From Bacillota bacterium (lineage in GTDB: Bacteria > Bacillota > Clostridia > Lachnospirales > Lachnospiraceae), in the NCBI GenBank assembly GCA_030526045.1, contig JAUNDN010000001.1, positions 142,377 to 206,376 on the forward strand: DNA of 64,000 nucleotides. Direction: 5' to 3'. Positions 1-8,160 of this stretch are shown here, piece by piece. Within the stretch, counting starts at the first letter, position 1. Every line of letters starts with the position of its first letter. A program made the position numbers and the translations under genes. The notes below the pieces were generated by a model. That model did no database searches and was not told the DNA's origin. It saw only the letters and a list, made by a program, of their open reading frames with translations.

Positions 1-508
1 GAAATCCTTTTACATTAGATACAATTGATTTCCCCTTTTCAGGAATCACATAATAGGAATCAATATAATTCATATCAGCTTTAAGATCAATAAACATATC
101 CGTTATTGAAGAAGTATAGGATGCTGCTTCCGCACCAGACGCATCAAATTTATTGTTATAGTAGGTATTAAATTCATCGCTCAGATAAATTGAAATCATT
201 TTTGAGGAAACCGAATTGCATATGAGTTCTAACGAGGTTTCCATAGAAGAACTTGCACTTTTTACCGCATTTTCATATCTTGCCATAACTGCTTTTGATG
301 CCATCGTATAGCAGCTAATACCCAGAATAATAATCAAGCCAACAGAAATTCCAAAAACCTGCATTAAGGATTGAGAAATTCTCCTGTCTTTCTTTGTTTT
401 TTTCGCTTTTGGTAGATTTAGCACTTTTAATATTTTTGAAGGTTTTGAATTTTCTTCGGCTTTCTTTGCACCCAGTTTTTCTATCAATTTCTTTGCAGCT
501 CTTTTCAT
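1..508 (-). CDS. Membrane sensor, probably methyl-accepting chemotaxis protein, N-terminal part only
   Basis: An open frame runs off the left edge of the window and begins at ATG 506-508, behind an AGAGGGG ribosome binding site. The first 46 or so residues are very basic and cytoplasmic (start MKRAAKKLIEK). A transmembrane helix follows at about residues 47-67 (core VFGISVGLIIILG), then an extracellular region that is still open at the edge. This is the layout of a chemoreceptor or sensor kinase, but the signalling domain lies outside the window, so the chemoreceptor call is inference. It starts 18 bases after the GH43 arabinosidase stop on the same strand, so it may be the last gene of the arabinan operon and sense a sugar or its binding protein. 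Confidence 0.6.
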   Translation of the reverse strand, partial: MKRAAKKLIEKLGAKKAEENSKPSKILKVLNLPKAKKTKKDRRISQSLMQVFGISVGLIIILGISCYTMASKAVMARYENAVKSASSSMETSLELICNSVSSKMISIYLSDEFNTYYNNKFDASGAEAASYTSSITDMFIDLKADMNYIDSYYVIPEKGKSIVSNVKGF

Positions 509-526
509 TCGCACCCCTCTGTTCTC

Positions 527-1489
527 TTAAAAATGAAATACCGGTTCTCCCTCTTTATTCCATTCAAGCTTCATAAGCATCGCATGTCTGTTAGGATTGT
601 ACAGCGGATTTCCTACAATTTCCCGCTCTGTTCTAGCGTGGAATACCATAATGTCATTTCCTTGCAAATCAGTGGTAAAGGAGTTATGTCCGGGACCATA
701 TATTCCCCTACTCTCATCTGATTTTAATACAGGATATCTTTTTTTCTCCCATTGCCCGGGATCCAGCAAATCTGCATTTTCGTTAATCGAGAGCATTCCT
801 ATGCAGTAATTGACACCCGTATCACTGGCAGAATAGGTAACAAATATTTTACCGTTCTTTTTAATAACAGAAGGACCTTCATTCACCCAAAATCCAATTC
901 TCTCCCAATCATAATCCGGCGTTGACAAAAGCTCTTGAACCGTTTTCAGCTTAATTGGAGATTCCATTTCTGCAATATATAGATTGGATATCTGTTTTCC
1001 TACTCCTACTTTTTCAGCCCAAATACAAAAATGCTTCCCCTTGTTTTCAAAAATGGTAACATCAAGTGAAAATGCCCGAAAAGAAAATTCATCATCATCT
1101 GCACATTGCAACATACCCTTTTCTGCCCAGCCGTCTTCCATCGGATTCTGCCCCATACATTCCAATACATAAGGTCTTAATTTCCACACATCCTCTTTTT
1201 CAGCTGCTGCAAAATAAATATACCATCTGCCGTCAATACAATACAATTCCGGTGCCCAAATGTGATAACTCATCGGTCCCGTCTCGTGTTTCTTCCATAT
1301 CATGACTTCCGTGGCCTGTGCCAGCGCCTCCAAAGAATCTGCTTTTCTTAACGCAATGCCATCATACTCAGGCAGGCTTGCCGTAAAGTAATAGTTTCCA
1401 TCCACATGACGATAAACATATGGATCAGCTCGTTGTGCTATCCAAACTTCATTATATTTTAATGTTTCCATATTTACCCATTCCTTCAT
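527..1489 (-). CDS. GH43 family glycoside hydrolase, probably intracellular exo-alpha-L-arabinofuranosidase
   Basis: A 320-residue protein without a signal peptide, so cytoplasmic. It shows the five-bladed propeller signatures of GH43: the general base Asp22 in RADPYVY, the motif IWAPELY near residue 78, the pKa-modulating Asp143 in SLDVTIF, the general acid Glu204 in VNEGPSV, and a metal-binding type His268 in GPGHNS. The pattern is closest to the exo-acting arabinofuranosidases of GH43 (subfamily 26-like, from memory). It would cut arabino-oligosaccharides imported by the ABC transporter encoded just upstream in the same operon. The start at 1489 has AGGAAG seven bases before it; Met7 is a weaker alternative. 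Exact substrate (arabinan or arabinoxylan side chains) cannot be read from sequence. Confidence 0.85.
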   Translation of the reverse strand: MKEWVNMETLKYNEVWIAQRADPYVYRHVDGNYYFTASLPEYDGIALRKADSLEALAQATEVMIWKKHETGPMSYHIWAPELYCIDGRWYIYFAAAEKEDVWKLRPYVLECMGQNPMEDGWAEKGMLQCADDDEFSFRAFSLDVTIFENKGKHFCIWAEKVGVGKQISNLYIAEMESPIKLKTVQELLSTPDYDWERIGFWVNEGPSVIKKNGKIFVTYSASDTGVNYCIGMLSINENADLLDPGQWEKKRYPVLKSDESRGIYGPGHNSFTTDLQGNDIMVFHARTEREIVGNPLYNPNRHAMLMKLEWNKEGEPVFHF

Positions 1490-1513
1490 GTTCTACTTCC
1501 TTTTTGAAATTCC

Positions 1514-2143
1514 TCAGTTGTCTATTTCCATAAAGTCATCAAAACGCTCGTCAATATGATTCATCATTACCCTATAAATAAAGAATGATTTTAAGTAAAC
1601 CAGCAGGGCAAAGCCAATAAAAAATGAAATTGCATTCATTCCAATCGACACCATATTTGCCCAAATAAATCCTCCAGTAAGTAGCATTAAAACTAGTGTA
1701 TAGGGAAAATATCCTACTGCAAATGCCGCTGCATTTTTTATTGTATTCGTAATCTTTCCTTCCAATTTAGCCAGCATAGGAAACACATACAACGAAATAA
1801 TAATCAGTGCGAACTCAACTATTGCACTAATACAGAACATAATTTTCCCAAATCGAGTCCCCAGACGATACCAGAAAAACAGGTCTAATCCCATAATGAT
1901 TCCTAATATCAAAATAATCATCCAGATTATTGTTGCCTGTTTAAAATTGTTCTTAAAGCTGTACCAAAATCTTTTTACTACATATCCATCCCCCTGCCGG
2001 ATTGAGACAATACACACATAATACATTGCTGTTGTTGCTGCTCCAATCGTAATGACAGGAATGCAGGAAATCAGCCAGATTACATTTAATAAAATCAGAT
2101 CTGTCATCTTATTCAAAAATGCCATCACTGGTGAATTTGACAT
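1514..2143 (-). CDS. YesL-family (DUF624) integral membrane protein
   Basis: A 209-residue polytopic membrane protein with about five hydrophobic helices. The N-terminal signature DLILLNVIWLISCIPVITIGAAT is typical of the YesL/DUF624 family (helix near residues 16-42). These proteins are usually found beside CUT1-type sugar ABC transporter genes in Bacillota; their biochemical role is unknown. Here it sits 15 bases after the second permease stop and 24 bases before the GH43 gene, inside the arabinan operon. It may assist the transporter or act in its regulation, which is inference from context only. Confidence 0.82.
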   Translation of the reverse strand: MSNSPVMAFLNKMTDLILLNVIWLISCIPVITIGAATTAMYYVCIVSIRQGDGYVVKRFWYSFKNNFKQATIIWMIILILGIIMGLDLFFWYRLGTRFGKIMFCISAIVEFALIIISLYVFPMLAKLEGKITNTIKNAAAFAVGYFPYTLVLMLLTGGFIWANMVSIGMNAISFFIGFALLVYLKSFFIYRVMMNHIDERFDDFMEIDN

Positions 2144-2158
2144 ATACTATCTCTCTTT

Positions 2159-3031
2159 CTACTTGATTCCACTTATTGCAACTGATTCAATGATAACCCT
2201 CTGGAAACAGAAGAAAAGGGTAATCGTTGGTATCATTGCTATTACCGATGCCGCCATAATTAACGCATAATCACTTTGTATTGCATAATAAGTATTAAAT
2301 GATCTGATTACAACCTGTAAGGTCCAATTCTTCTCACTGCGTAAGAAAATTGTAGGAGCTAAATAGTCATTCCAAATTGCCATAAACCAAAGCGTCAGCT
2401 GAGTTCCTACCGCTCCCTTCATTAATGGGAAGAAAATCTGTGCAAAGGTTCTGAAATAACCACATCCATCTAACTTTGCTGCATCCATCAAATCATTAGG
2501 TATGCTGCTCAGATTCTGCCTCAGGAAGAAAATCATACTAACATTTCCAAAGCATGCAGGAATAATAAGCGGCAACAGGCTGTCTGTCCATTTTAACCGC
2601 GTGAACATTACATACTGGGGAATCATTATAACTGCAAATGGAATCATAATGGTAGCCAACAGGCCCATAAATATTGCACCTTTTCCTCTAAACTTAAGCT
2701 TTGCAAAAGAAAATGCAGCAAGTGAAGAGGTAAACCCACCTATTAACAGCACAGGAATCTCTACCTTAATAGTGTTTAAAATACCACTGATAAAATTACC
2801 TTTTCTTAAAACCTCTCCATATTTTCCGAATACCCATGGATTCGGAAAAATACTGAGCTGACCTGACAAAATCTGATTTTTAGTCATAAATGAAGTCATT
2901 ACCATATAGATCAGAGGAAATACCATAACAATTGCTCCTAAAACCAATAGAGCAAACACAAAGTAATTTGTTATTCTTTCTTTTTTTGATACAACTGCTG
3001 ATGAAACAATATCTTTATCTTTCTTTATCAT
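2159..3031 (-). CDS. Sugar ABC transporter permease, MalG/AraQ type
   Basis: A 290-residue inner permease of a CUT1 carbohydrate importer. It has six predicted helices and the cytoplasmic EAA loop that docks the ATPase (DAAKLDGCGYFRTFAQIFFPLM, about residues 180-200). The start is set at the Met beginning MIKKDKD because an AGGAGGTG site lies seven bases upstream; this binding site overlaps the stop codon of the preceding permease, so the two are translationally linked. An upstream Met at 3064 would have no binding site. No ATPase gene is present in the window, so a shared MsmX-type ATPase encoded elsewhere is likely, as is usual for this family. Confidence 0.9.
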   Translation of the reverse strand: MIKKDKDIVSSAVVSKKERITNYFVFALLVLGAIVMVFPLIYMVMTSFMTKNQILSGQLSIFPNPWVFGKYGEVLRKGNFISGILNTIKVEIPVLLIGGFTSSLAAFSFAKLKFRGKGAIFMGLLATIMIPFAVIMIPQYVMFTRLKWTDSLLPLIIPACFGNVSMIFFLRQNLSSIPNDLMDAAKLDGCGYFRTFAQIFFPLMKGAVGTQLTLWFMAIWNDYLAPTIFLRSEKNWTLQVVIRSFNTYYAIQSDYALIMAASVIAMIPTITLFFCFQRVIIESVAISGIK

Positions 3032-3042
3032 GAAATCACCTC

Positions 3043-3975
3043 CTAGTCTATTGTTTTGACCCATTTATCCTGCATAACGAAATTAATCAATGTAATAATA
3101 AAAATGATCACTGCAAGAATAATGGCTATTGCACTTGCATACCCCAGTTGAAAGCTTTCAAAAGCCTTCTCGTACAGATAGTAGACAATGGTTGCTGCAC
3201 TATATCCAATCCCGCCATTTGTTGTCATAACCTGTACCTCAACAAACACCTGGAATCCGCCGATCAATGAAGTGATTAATATGTAAAAGGTTACCGGTGA
3301 CAATAGAGGTAATGTTATATTCTTAAACTGTTGCCAGCCATTGGCACCATCTACCATAGCTGCTTCGTAGTAGGTGCGCGGAATATTTTGAAGCCCTGCA
3401 AGATACAGAATGATAGATGTTCCCAGCCCTTTCCATACCATAAATATAATCATAGATACCTTAATGAGGATTTCATCTCCAAGCCAGTTAGGGCCATGCA
3501 TTCCTGTCAAAGCTTTAATAATCACATTCAACAAACCATAATCATAGTTGTAAACCCATGCCCATAAAATAGACACAGCCACCAGGGAGGAAATAACCGG
3601 CACATAATACATCGTTCGCAGCACTCTTACTCCCGGAATTTTTCTGTTCATTCCCATTGCAAACAAAAGCCCCAAAATCATGCCGCAAGGGATTCCAATC
3701 AAATAAATAATTGTCGTCAATAATGTTTTCCAGAACTTAGCATCGCTAAATAACTTGATATAGTTATCAAAACCACAGAAGCGATTGATCATTCCTTCAA
3801 AGCCTTTTGCTCCGTTCCAGGTGGTCAGGCTTGTAAGGAACGCAAAAATAATTGGCCAGGCCATAAATAACAGAAAGCCTATCGCAGGAGCCGCTACGAA
3901 CAGCAAAGCCCATCTTTCCTCTCTCTTAGCCATAGCTGATAGTTTTATTTTCTTTTTGCCATCTACACGACTCAT
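3043..3975 (-). CDS. Sugar ABC transporter permease, MalF/AraP/UgpA type
   Basis: A 310-residue permease, the outer partner of the heterodimeric sugar channel. It has a basic N-terminus, a first helix near residues 22-44, and the EAA loop YYEAAMVDGANGWQQFKNI at about residues 206-225, the contact to the ATP-hydrolysing subunit. It follows the substrate-binding protein gene and precedes the AraQ-type permease in the standard CUT1 order. A stem-loop lies between it and the binding protein gene, which would allow the binding protein to be made in excess. Confidence 0.9.
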   Translation of the reverse strand: MSRVDGKKKIKLSAMAKREERWALLFVAAPAIGFLLFMAWPIIFAFLTSLTTWNGAKGFEGMINRFCGFDNYIKLFSDAKFWKTLLTTIIYLIGIPCGMILGLLFAMGMNRKIPGVRVLRTMYYVPVISSLVAVSILWAWVYNYDYGLLNVIIKALTGMHGPNWLGDEILIKVSMIIFMVWKGLGTSIILYLAGLQNIPRTYYEAAMVDGANGWQQFKNITLPLLSPVTFYILITSLIGGFQVFVEVQVMTTNGGIGYSAATIVYYLYEKAFESFQLGYASAIAIILAVIIFIITLINFVMQDKWVKTID

Positions 3976-4028
3976 AATTTTTCCTTTCTATCATAATCTG
4001 CCTCAAGCATTTATCTATTGGTATAAAG

Positions 4029-4058
4029 TACCCTGTGACAGTTGCCTGCCACAGGGTA
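4029..4058 (-). terminator. Intercistronic stem-loop between binding protein and permease
   Basis: Nine-base arms (4029-4037 and 4050-4058) pair perfectly and an inner CAG/CTG pair extends the stem. On the minus strand it is followed only by CTTTAT, so it is more likely a partial terminator or an RNA-stabilising hairpin than a full stop. Such hairpins behind substrate-binding protein genes commonly raise the ratio of binding protein to permease. Confidence 0.65.
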
Positions 4059-4078
4059 TTTTCCTTTAATTATCAAAC

Positions 4079-5581
4079 CTAGTTTGCAGCTGCCGCCTTC
4101 ATTTCATTAGCAGTGTCAAGTGCTTCCTGCATAGCAGGCTGTACCTGTGAGCAATACTCAGCTGCTGTCATTTCTCCGTTCAGAACATATTCATATCCAC
4201 CACTTAAGAAAGCATTCCACCAATCAGCGTTATATGTATATGTAGTCTCAACAAAGATACCCTGATATTTATCAGTTCCTTCAATATAGTTAAAGATTAC
4301 ATCTACGTTATCCCCGTAAGGAATTGTACCATCTGCAATTCTATCCTTGAAATCACCCTTTGCGTAATCCATAATATTAGGAATCTGAAGGGATGCACCG
4401 GTAGTTTCACCGGATAATACTCTCTGACCTTCAAGATCTGTAGAGAATAACGTAATCAATGCTGCCGCCGCATCAGGATATTCCGTATCTGCAGATACAG
4501 CAAAGCCTACAGAACCATTACGCGTCATGGATACGCCTGTCTTACCTACAGGCCATGCACAAAGTCCCCACTCATAAGGGAATGTATTCTTATCCATGAA
4601 TGCACCTACATCCCATGTACCACATGCATAGAAACCAATCTGTCCGTCTAACCATCTCTGATATCCGCCAAGTGCCGTATCCTGCTCAACGGTAGGAGTT
4701 ACACCATATTTGCATGTCAAATCTGCAAAGAACTGGAATGCGTCAATAAATTCCTGCTGCCCGTCAATTACAACCTCTGTATAATCATCATTCAGGAAAT
4801 GTCCGCCATTTGTATAAATAAATGCATCGAGAGCCCACTGAAGTGCGTTTGCTGTACCCCACTGATCAACCTCACCGTCTCCGTCTGTATCCTTGGTGAG
4901 CTGCTTGCAAACCTCTACAAACTCATCCCAGGTATAAGGATTCTCAGGATCAGGATAAGCCACACCTGCTTCGTCAAAAATATCCTTGTTATAGGCAAAT
5001 GCAAATGTAGAGAAGTCCTTGGGAAGACAGTAGAGAGAGCCTTCACCTGTACCTGCAGTCTTTCCGTCATATCTGTAAGCATTTCCTACAGAACCCCAAA
5101 GGTTATTGATTACTTCTGCATCCACATAATCATCTAAAGGCAATAAATAACCGTCATCTACGTTACTTGCCACCGCCTCAGGTCCGACATAGAAGATATC
5201 AGGCATATCATCAGCTGCCTTATATGCCAGTATTTTCTGCGCATATTCATCAGAAGTTGTAACTTCGAAAGTAACATTTGCACCTGTATCTTTCATAAAC
5301 TTGTCAATAAGAGACTGGTAAACCGCTTTTTCATGATCCTGTGCAAAAATGAAAACTGTCAAATCTGAATCGGAATAATCACCTTCCACAGATACATCCG
5401 TAAGAGACTCTTCCTTAACCTCAATCTGTGCTCCGACGCTTTCCGTTTTTTCCTCTGTTGCTGCCTCAGCCGTTTCTGACTCAGTTGATACCTCTGTTGT
5501 TCCCTCACTGCTTCCGCAGCCACTCAACAGACTAATTGTCATTACTGTTGCAAGCAAAGCACTTAATAACTTCTTTTTCAT
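4079..5581 (-). CDS. Sugar ABC transporter substrate-binding lipoprotein (SBP family 1)
   Basis: A 500-residue extracellular solute-binding protein. The signal peptide ends in a lipobox LLSGC with the lipidated Cys22, then a Ser/Thr/Glu-rich linker to about residue 60. The mature domain begins SDLTVFIFAQDHEKAVYQSL and carries the family 1 pattern of sugar binders (FAYNKDIFDEAGVAYPDPENPYTWDEF region near residues 195-220). It is first gene of the transporter operon, with a strong AAGGAGG site and a sigma-A promoter about 150 bases upstream. With two GH43 enzymes around it, the ligand is probably an arabino-oligosaccharide; that is inference. Confidence 0.9.
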   Translation of the reverse strand: MKKKLLSALLATVMTISLLSGCGSSEGTTEVSTESETAEAATEEKTESVGAQIEVKEESLTDVSVEGDYSDSDLTVFIFAQDHEKAVYQSLIDKFMKDTGANVTFEVTTSDEYAQKILAYKAADDMPDIFYVGPEAVASNVDDGYLLPLDDYVDAEVINNLWGSVGNAYRYDGKTAGTGEGSLYCLPKDFSTFAFAYNKDIFDEAGVAYPDPENPYTWDEFVEVCKQLTKDTDGDGEVDQWGTANALQWALDAFIYTNGGHFLNDDYTEVVIDGQQEFIDAFQFFADLTCKYGVTPTVEQDTALGGYQRWLDGQIGFYACGTWDVGAFMDKNTFPYEWGLCAWPVGKTGVSMTRNGSVGFAVSADTEYPDAAAALITLFSTDLEGQRVLSGETTGASLQIPNIMDYAKGDFKDRIADGTIPYGDNVDVIFNYIEGTDKYQGIFVETTYTYNADWWNAFLSGGYEYVLNGEMTAAEYCSQVQPAMQEALDTANEMKAAAAN

Positions 5582-5727
5582 ATTAACCTCCTTTAGTTTA
5601 AATGCTTTCTGTGATTGTAAAATAATATGGATTTTTATATTCTCTTTTATACAAAATCATCTTGGCCAGTTATGCTTTTGTATATTTTTTATATCTAATC
5701 CAAAATTATTTCCCTTTAGCTATACTT

Positions 5728-5756
5728 ATTGTATATCCTCTCCTTGCCTATGTCAA
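5728..5756 (-). promoter_or_regulatory. Sigma-A promoter of the arabinan transporter operon
   Basis: On the minus strand TTGACA (5751-5756) is followed by a 17-base spacer and TACAAT (5728-5733). This leaves an untranslated leader of about 140 bases before the binding protein start. Confidence 0.8.
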
Positions 5757-5766
5757 TTATTATTTT

Positions 5767-5783
5767 ATACTTTTCTAAAGTAT
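5767..5783. promoter_or_regulatory. Perfect 17-bp inverted repeat, candidate operator
   Basis: ATACTTT and AAAGTAT form seven-base arms around a three-base centre, ending 10 bases upstream of the -35 box of the binding protein promoter. Size and position suit a LacI, GntR or response-regulator site, but no cognate regulator is encoded in the window. It could also be part of the weak termination region of the upstream GH43 lipoprotein gene. Confidence 0.4.
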
Positions 5784-5834
5784 TTTACTTTTTCGTTGTT
5801 ATTACTAAAATAGTATTGCTTTTTTTGTAAATAA

Positions 5835-7346
5835 TTACTCTTTGTAAAACACCGCCCATATACTTTCATTATTATTTCCGGCAGCCATAATGCATCTGAC
5901 AGCATTTCCTGCTTCATCCTGCATGTCCACTACTATACCTTTATAGGTAATACCCTCTATTACCAAAGTAACATAATTGGATTCTCTGGATAAGGTACAT
6001 TTCCCCTTTCTACCATCCATAAACTGAACGTTTCCATCCTTCTTTATTTTCATTTCTGCCGCATCATGAATATCTGAGGAAATATCCGTACCGTGATTTA
6101 CGCAATAATAAGTGCCTTGTATCTGACTTATTTCCTGATATCTTGCATCCTCCAAGGATTCTCCCGCTGTAGCAAAAGGGGCTGCCACCATCCATCCATC
6201 TTCATTGATAAACATTTGATGAACCCGAGGCTCATGGTATTCCGATCCACTATCAAATCTTTGATGATATACCAGATAGAATTTTCCGTCCTCATCTCTC
6301 ATTGCAGAACAATGTCCGGGCGCCATATATGCTGTTTTTAGGCTTGGAAATCTATAATTTCCCATCATTTTCAGTCCGTAAGCAGAATGATCTGTCACAT
6401 AGCCAAATGTGTTTCCTTCTGTATCTGTATATGGTCCGGTAACCTTTTTGGAACGGAACTGTCTGATTTGGTATCCTCCCTCTCTCGTCAGACCTCCGTA
6501 GGACACAAACAGATAATAATAGCCGCCTGCATCATCATACATAATATAGGGTCCTTCACAGGAATTATGTAAACCACCCATCAGGTAATATCCATAGTAT
6601 GTATCAATATGCTTTTCTTTATCTGCTTCCGGATGAATCGGCAGGCCGGTGGCTTGATCCAGTTCAAGCAACCATATTCCCCCCGACCAGGAGCCATATA
6701 CCATCCACAGTCTTCCATCCTCGTCATAAAAAGCAGTCGGATCAATACAGTTCGGGAAATTCAGATTATTGTACTGCCCGCTGACGATATAATCCTTTGT
6801 GGAGGCATCCTCACCAAGCACCTCGTAGAAATTTGTCTTTTCAACATTAAGCAGGTTATATCCGGAATACAGCAAAGTTTCCTGATAATGATAAGGCCCT
6901 CCCACGTTATCTGATGTTGCCAAACAAATATTAGAGGTACGGTAATCATGACTGGTAGAAAAATACATGACCCATTTTTCCATCACCGGATTGTATATCA
7001 CGTCCGGTGCCCATACCGCATAGCCTCCTTCTATGTAATTTCCCACGAACGCAAATGCCTCCATCGGTTCCGCAAACAGGTTATCAAACAGTGGATTGGC
7101 CGCATTTACACCGCTTGCTATACTTTTAAAGCTCTGCAGGTCTTCAGACACAGCTGCTTCCATATGAGAACCAAAAATATAATATTTTCCATCTGCTTTC
7201 ACAATCGACGGATCATGAACAGAAACACCCATCACCTGATTACCCACAGATAACTCTTCCGTTTTCTTCCCCTTTTCCATTCTGCATCCGGCAAGCATAA
7301 GCACGGTTCCAATCAGAACTGTAGCTATTAACATTCCCTTTTTCAT
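5835..7346 (-). CDS. GH43 lipoprotein, probably endo-alpha-1,5-L-arabinanase
   Basis: A 503-residue surface lipoprotein: signal peptide with lipobox LAGC (Cys21), then a GH43 propeller. The expected catalytic acids are visible: Asp45 in VHDPSIV, Asp202 in CIDPTAF and Glu264 in SCEGPYI; VWAPDV lies near residue 111 and GHCSAM near 350. After the propeller a C-terminal beta domain of about 100 residues (from about residue 400) resembles the extra domain of the Bacillus AbnB-type arabinanases. It would cut arabinan outside the cell and feed the neighbouring transporter. It has its own promoter at 7398-7426. Endo-action is inferred from overall architecture. Confidence 0.83.
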   Translation of the reverse strand: MKKGMLIATVLIGTVLMLAGCRMEKGKKTEELSVGNQVMGVSVHDPSIVKADGKYYIFGSHMEAAVSEDLQSFKSIASGVNAANPLFDNLFAEPMEAFAFVGNYIEGGYAVWAPDVIYNPVMEKWVMYFSTSHDYRTSNICLATSDNVGGPYHYQETLLYSGYNLLNVEKTNFYEVLGEDASTKDYIVSGQYNNLNFPNCIDPTAFYDEDGRLWMVYGSWSGGIWLLELDQATGLPIHPEADKEKHIDTYYGYYLMGGLHNSCEGPYIMYDDAGGYYYLFVSYGGLTREGGYQIRQFRSKKVTGPYTDTEGNTFGYVTDHSAYGLKMMGNYRFPSLKTAYMAPGHCSAMRDEDGKFYLVYHQRFDSGSEYHEPRVHQMFINEDGWMVAAPFATAGESLEDARYQEISQIQGTYYCVNHGTDISSDIHDAAEMKIKKDGNVQFMDGRKGKCTLSRESNYVTLVIEGITYKGIVVDMQDEAGNAVRCIMAAGNNNESIWAVFYKE

Positions 7347-7397
7347 GAAAGCCTCCTTTTAGTTTATTATTTTCTAAACTTTTTTAGTTTTTATTTA

Positions 7398-7426
7398 ATT
7401 GTAGAAGGTTTTCTTATGAATTGCAA
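7398..7426 (-). promoter_or_regulatory. Sigma-A promoter of the GH43 lipoprotein gene
   Basis: TTGCAA (7421-7426), a 17-base spacer and TACAAT (7398-7403) on the minus strand. Between it and the AAAGGAGG ribosome binding site the leader holds a short inverted repeat AAACT/AGTTT in an AT-rich run (about 7374-7390) that could bind a regulator. Confidence 0.7.
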
Positions 7427-7822
7427 GCTGAAAAATCTCTGCTTGCAACACATCTTCATTTACTACCCAGTCTTTCTTCTGTGTGGAAAGTGATTATTGT
7501 CCTTCCCGTCTCATTCAGAAAAAATGAGCTGTATCTCAGACCATATAAGCATTGCCGCCCCACTCTTTACTGTTTACTGTAAAAAAAGATAAAGTTCACC
7601 TCCGATCGCATGAAGTGCTGGTTCCCAGAAGGCTTGAATCAACTTTTATTCTTCATTTGCATCTAATATCAGCTATTCTTTCGTGTTATTTCCAAAAGCC
7701 CTTATATTGTTGCCACTTCTCTAATATAGATATCATGTTATTCTGATTGTTGTTAGTGGTAATAAAATGACAGTTCCAGCAAATCGGATACCTTTTCATA
7801 ATTAACTAAAAATAACTTATAT
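7427..7822. other. Intergenic stretch without recognisable gene
   Basis: About 400 bases of AT-rich sequence between the GH43 lipoprotein promoter and the terminators of the tRNA. Short open frames occur on both strands but none has a convincing ribosome binding site or a recognisable product. No tRNA, riboswitch motif or long repeat is visible. Confidence 0.5.
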
Positions 7823-7824
7823 AA

Positions 7825-7850
7825 AAAGAGTCGCCCTATGGCGACTCTTT
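7825..7850 (-). terminator. Rho-independent terminator
   Basis: Eleven-base-pair perfect stem (7825-7835 with 7840-7850) and a four-base loop. On the minus strand it runs into TTTATATAAG, so it ends transcription coming from the tRNA-Trp side. It is a second terminator behind the one at 7923-7950. Confidence 0.8.
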
Positions 7851-7922
7851 CAAAAACAAGCCTTGCAAATTCTCCTTAGCTTCCCATCATATACGAGAAA
7901 ATCATATCGCAATAAAAAAAGG

Positions 7923-7950
7923 AAAAAGATGCCAACATCAGCACCTTTTT
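7923..7950 (-). terminator. Terminator of tRNA-Trp
   Basis: Ten-pair stem with one G-T pair (7923-7932 with 7941-7950), then a long run of T on the minus strand (7913-7919). It begins 14 bases after the tRNA 3' end. Confidence 0.8.
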
Positions 7951-7963
7951 CACTTTCAAATAG

Positions 7964-8034
7964 CAGGGGCAGTAGGAATCGAACCCACATCGACGGTTTT
8001 GGAGACCGCTGTTCTACCTTTGAACTATGCCCCT
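7964..8034 (-). tRNA. tRNA-Trp (CCA)
   Basis: A 71-base cloverleaf can be folded by eye: acceptor AGGGGCA with TGCCCCT, D-arm GTTC/GAAC, anticodon stem GCGGT/ACCGT with loop CTCCAAA, and T-arm GTGGG/CCTAC with loop TTCGAAT. The anticodon is CCA, so it reads UGG. The discriminator base is G, as expected for tryptophan. The 3' CCA is not encoded (GCT follows the acceptor). Confidence 0.95.
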
Positions 8035-8040
8035 ATAGAA

Positions 8041-8071
8041 GGTGGTTTAACCCATCTGGTTTACAACCACC
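8041..8071 (-). other. Stem-loop in the tRNA-Trp leader
   Basis: GGTGGTT (8041-8047) pairs with AACCACC (8065-8071), and an inner AACC/GGTT pair extends it. It lies between the predicted start of the tRNA transcript and the mature 5' end, six bases before the tRNA. It could be a terminator for read-through from the LCP gene or a structured leader for RNase P processing. Confidence 0.5.
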
Positions 8072-8078
8072 GAAAGCT

Positions 8079-8108
8079 ATTATATCCTATCACATGCTCT
8101 CCTGTCAA
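8079..8108 (-). promoter_or_regulatory. Sigma-A promoter of tRNA-Trp
   Basis: Consensus TTGACA (8103-8108), an 18-base spacer and consensus TATAAT (8079-8084) on the minus strand. Transcription would start near 8072, right at the leader hairpin. Confidence 0.85.
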
Positions 8109-8160
8109 CTGCTTTTCGCTCAATACAGTCATCAATACAGTCAATACAATAGACAGAAGC

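Noticed and set aside
8116..8150. Short CAATACAGT direct repeats near the LCP stop
   Set aside because: Only two to three imperfect copies of nine bases; no wider structure or gene association.
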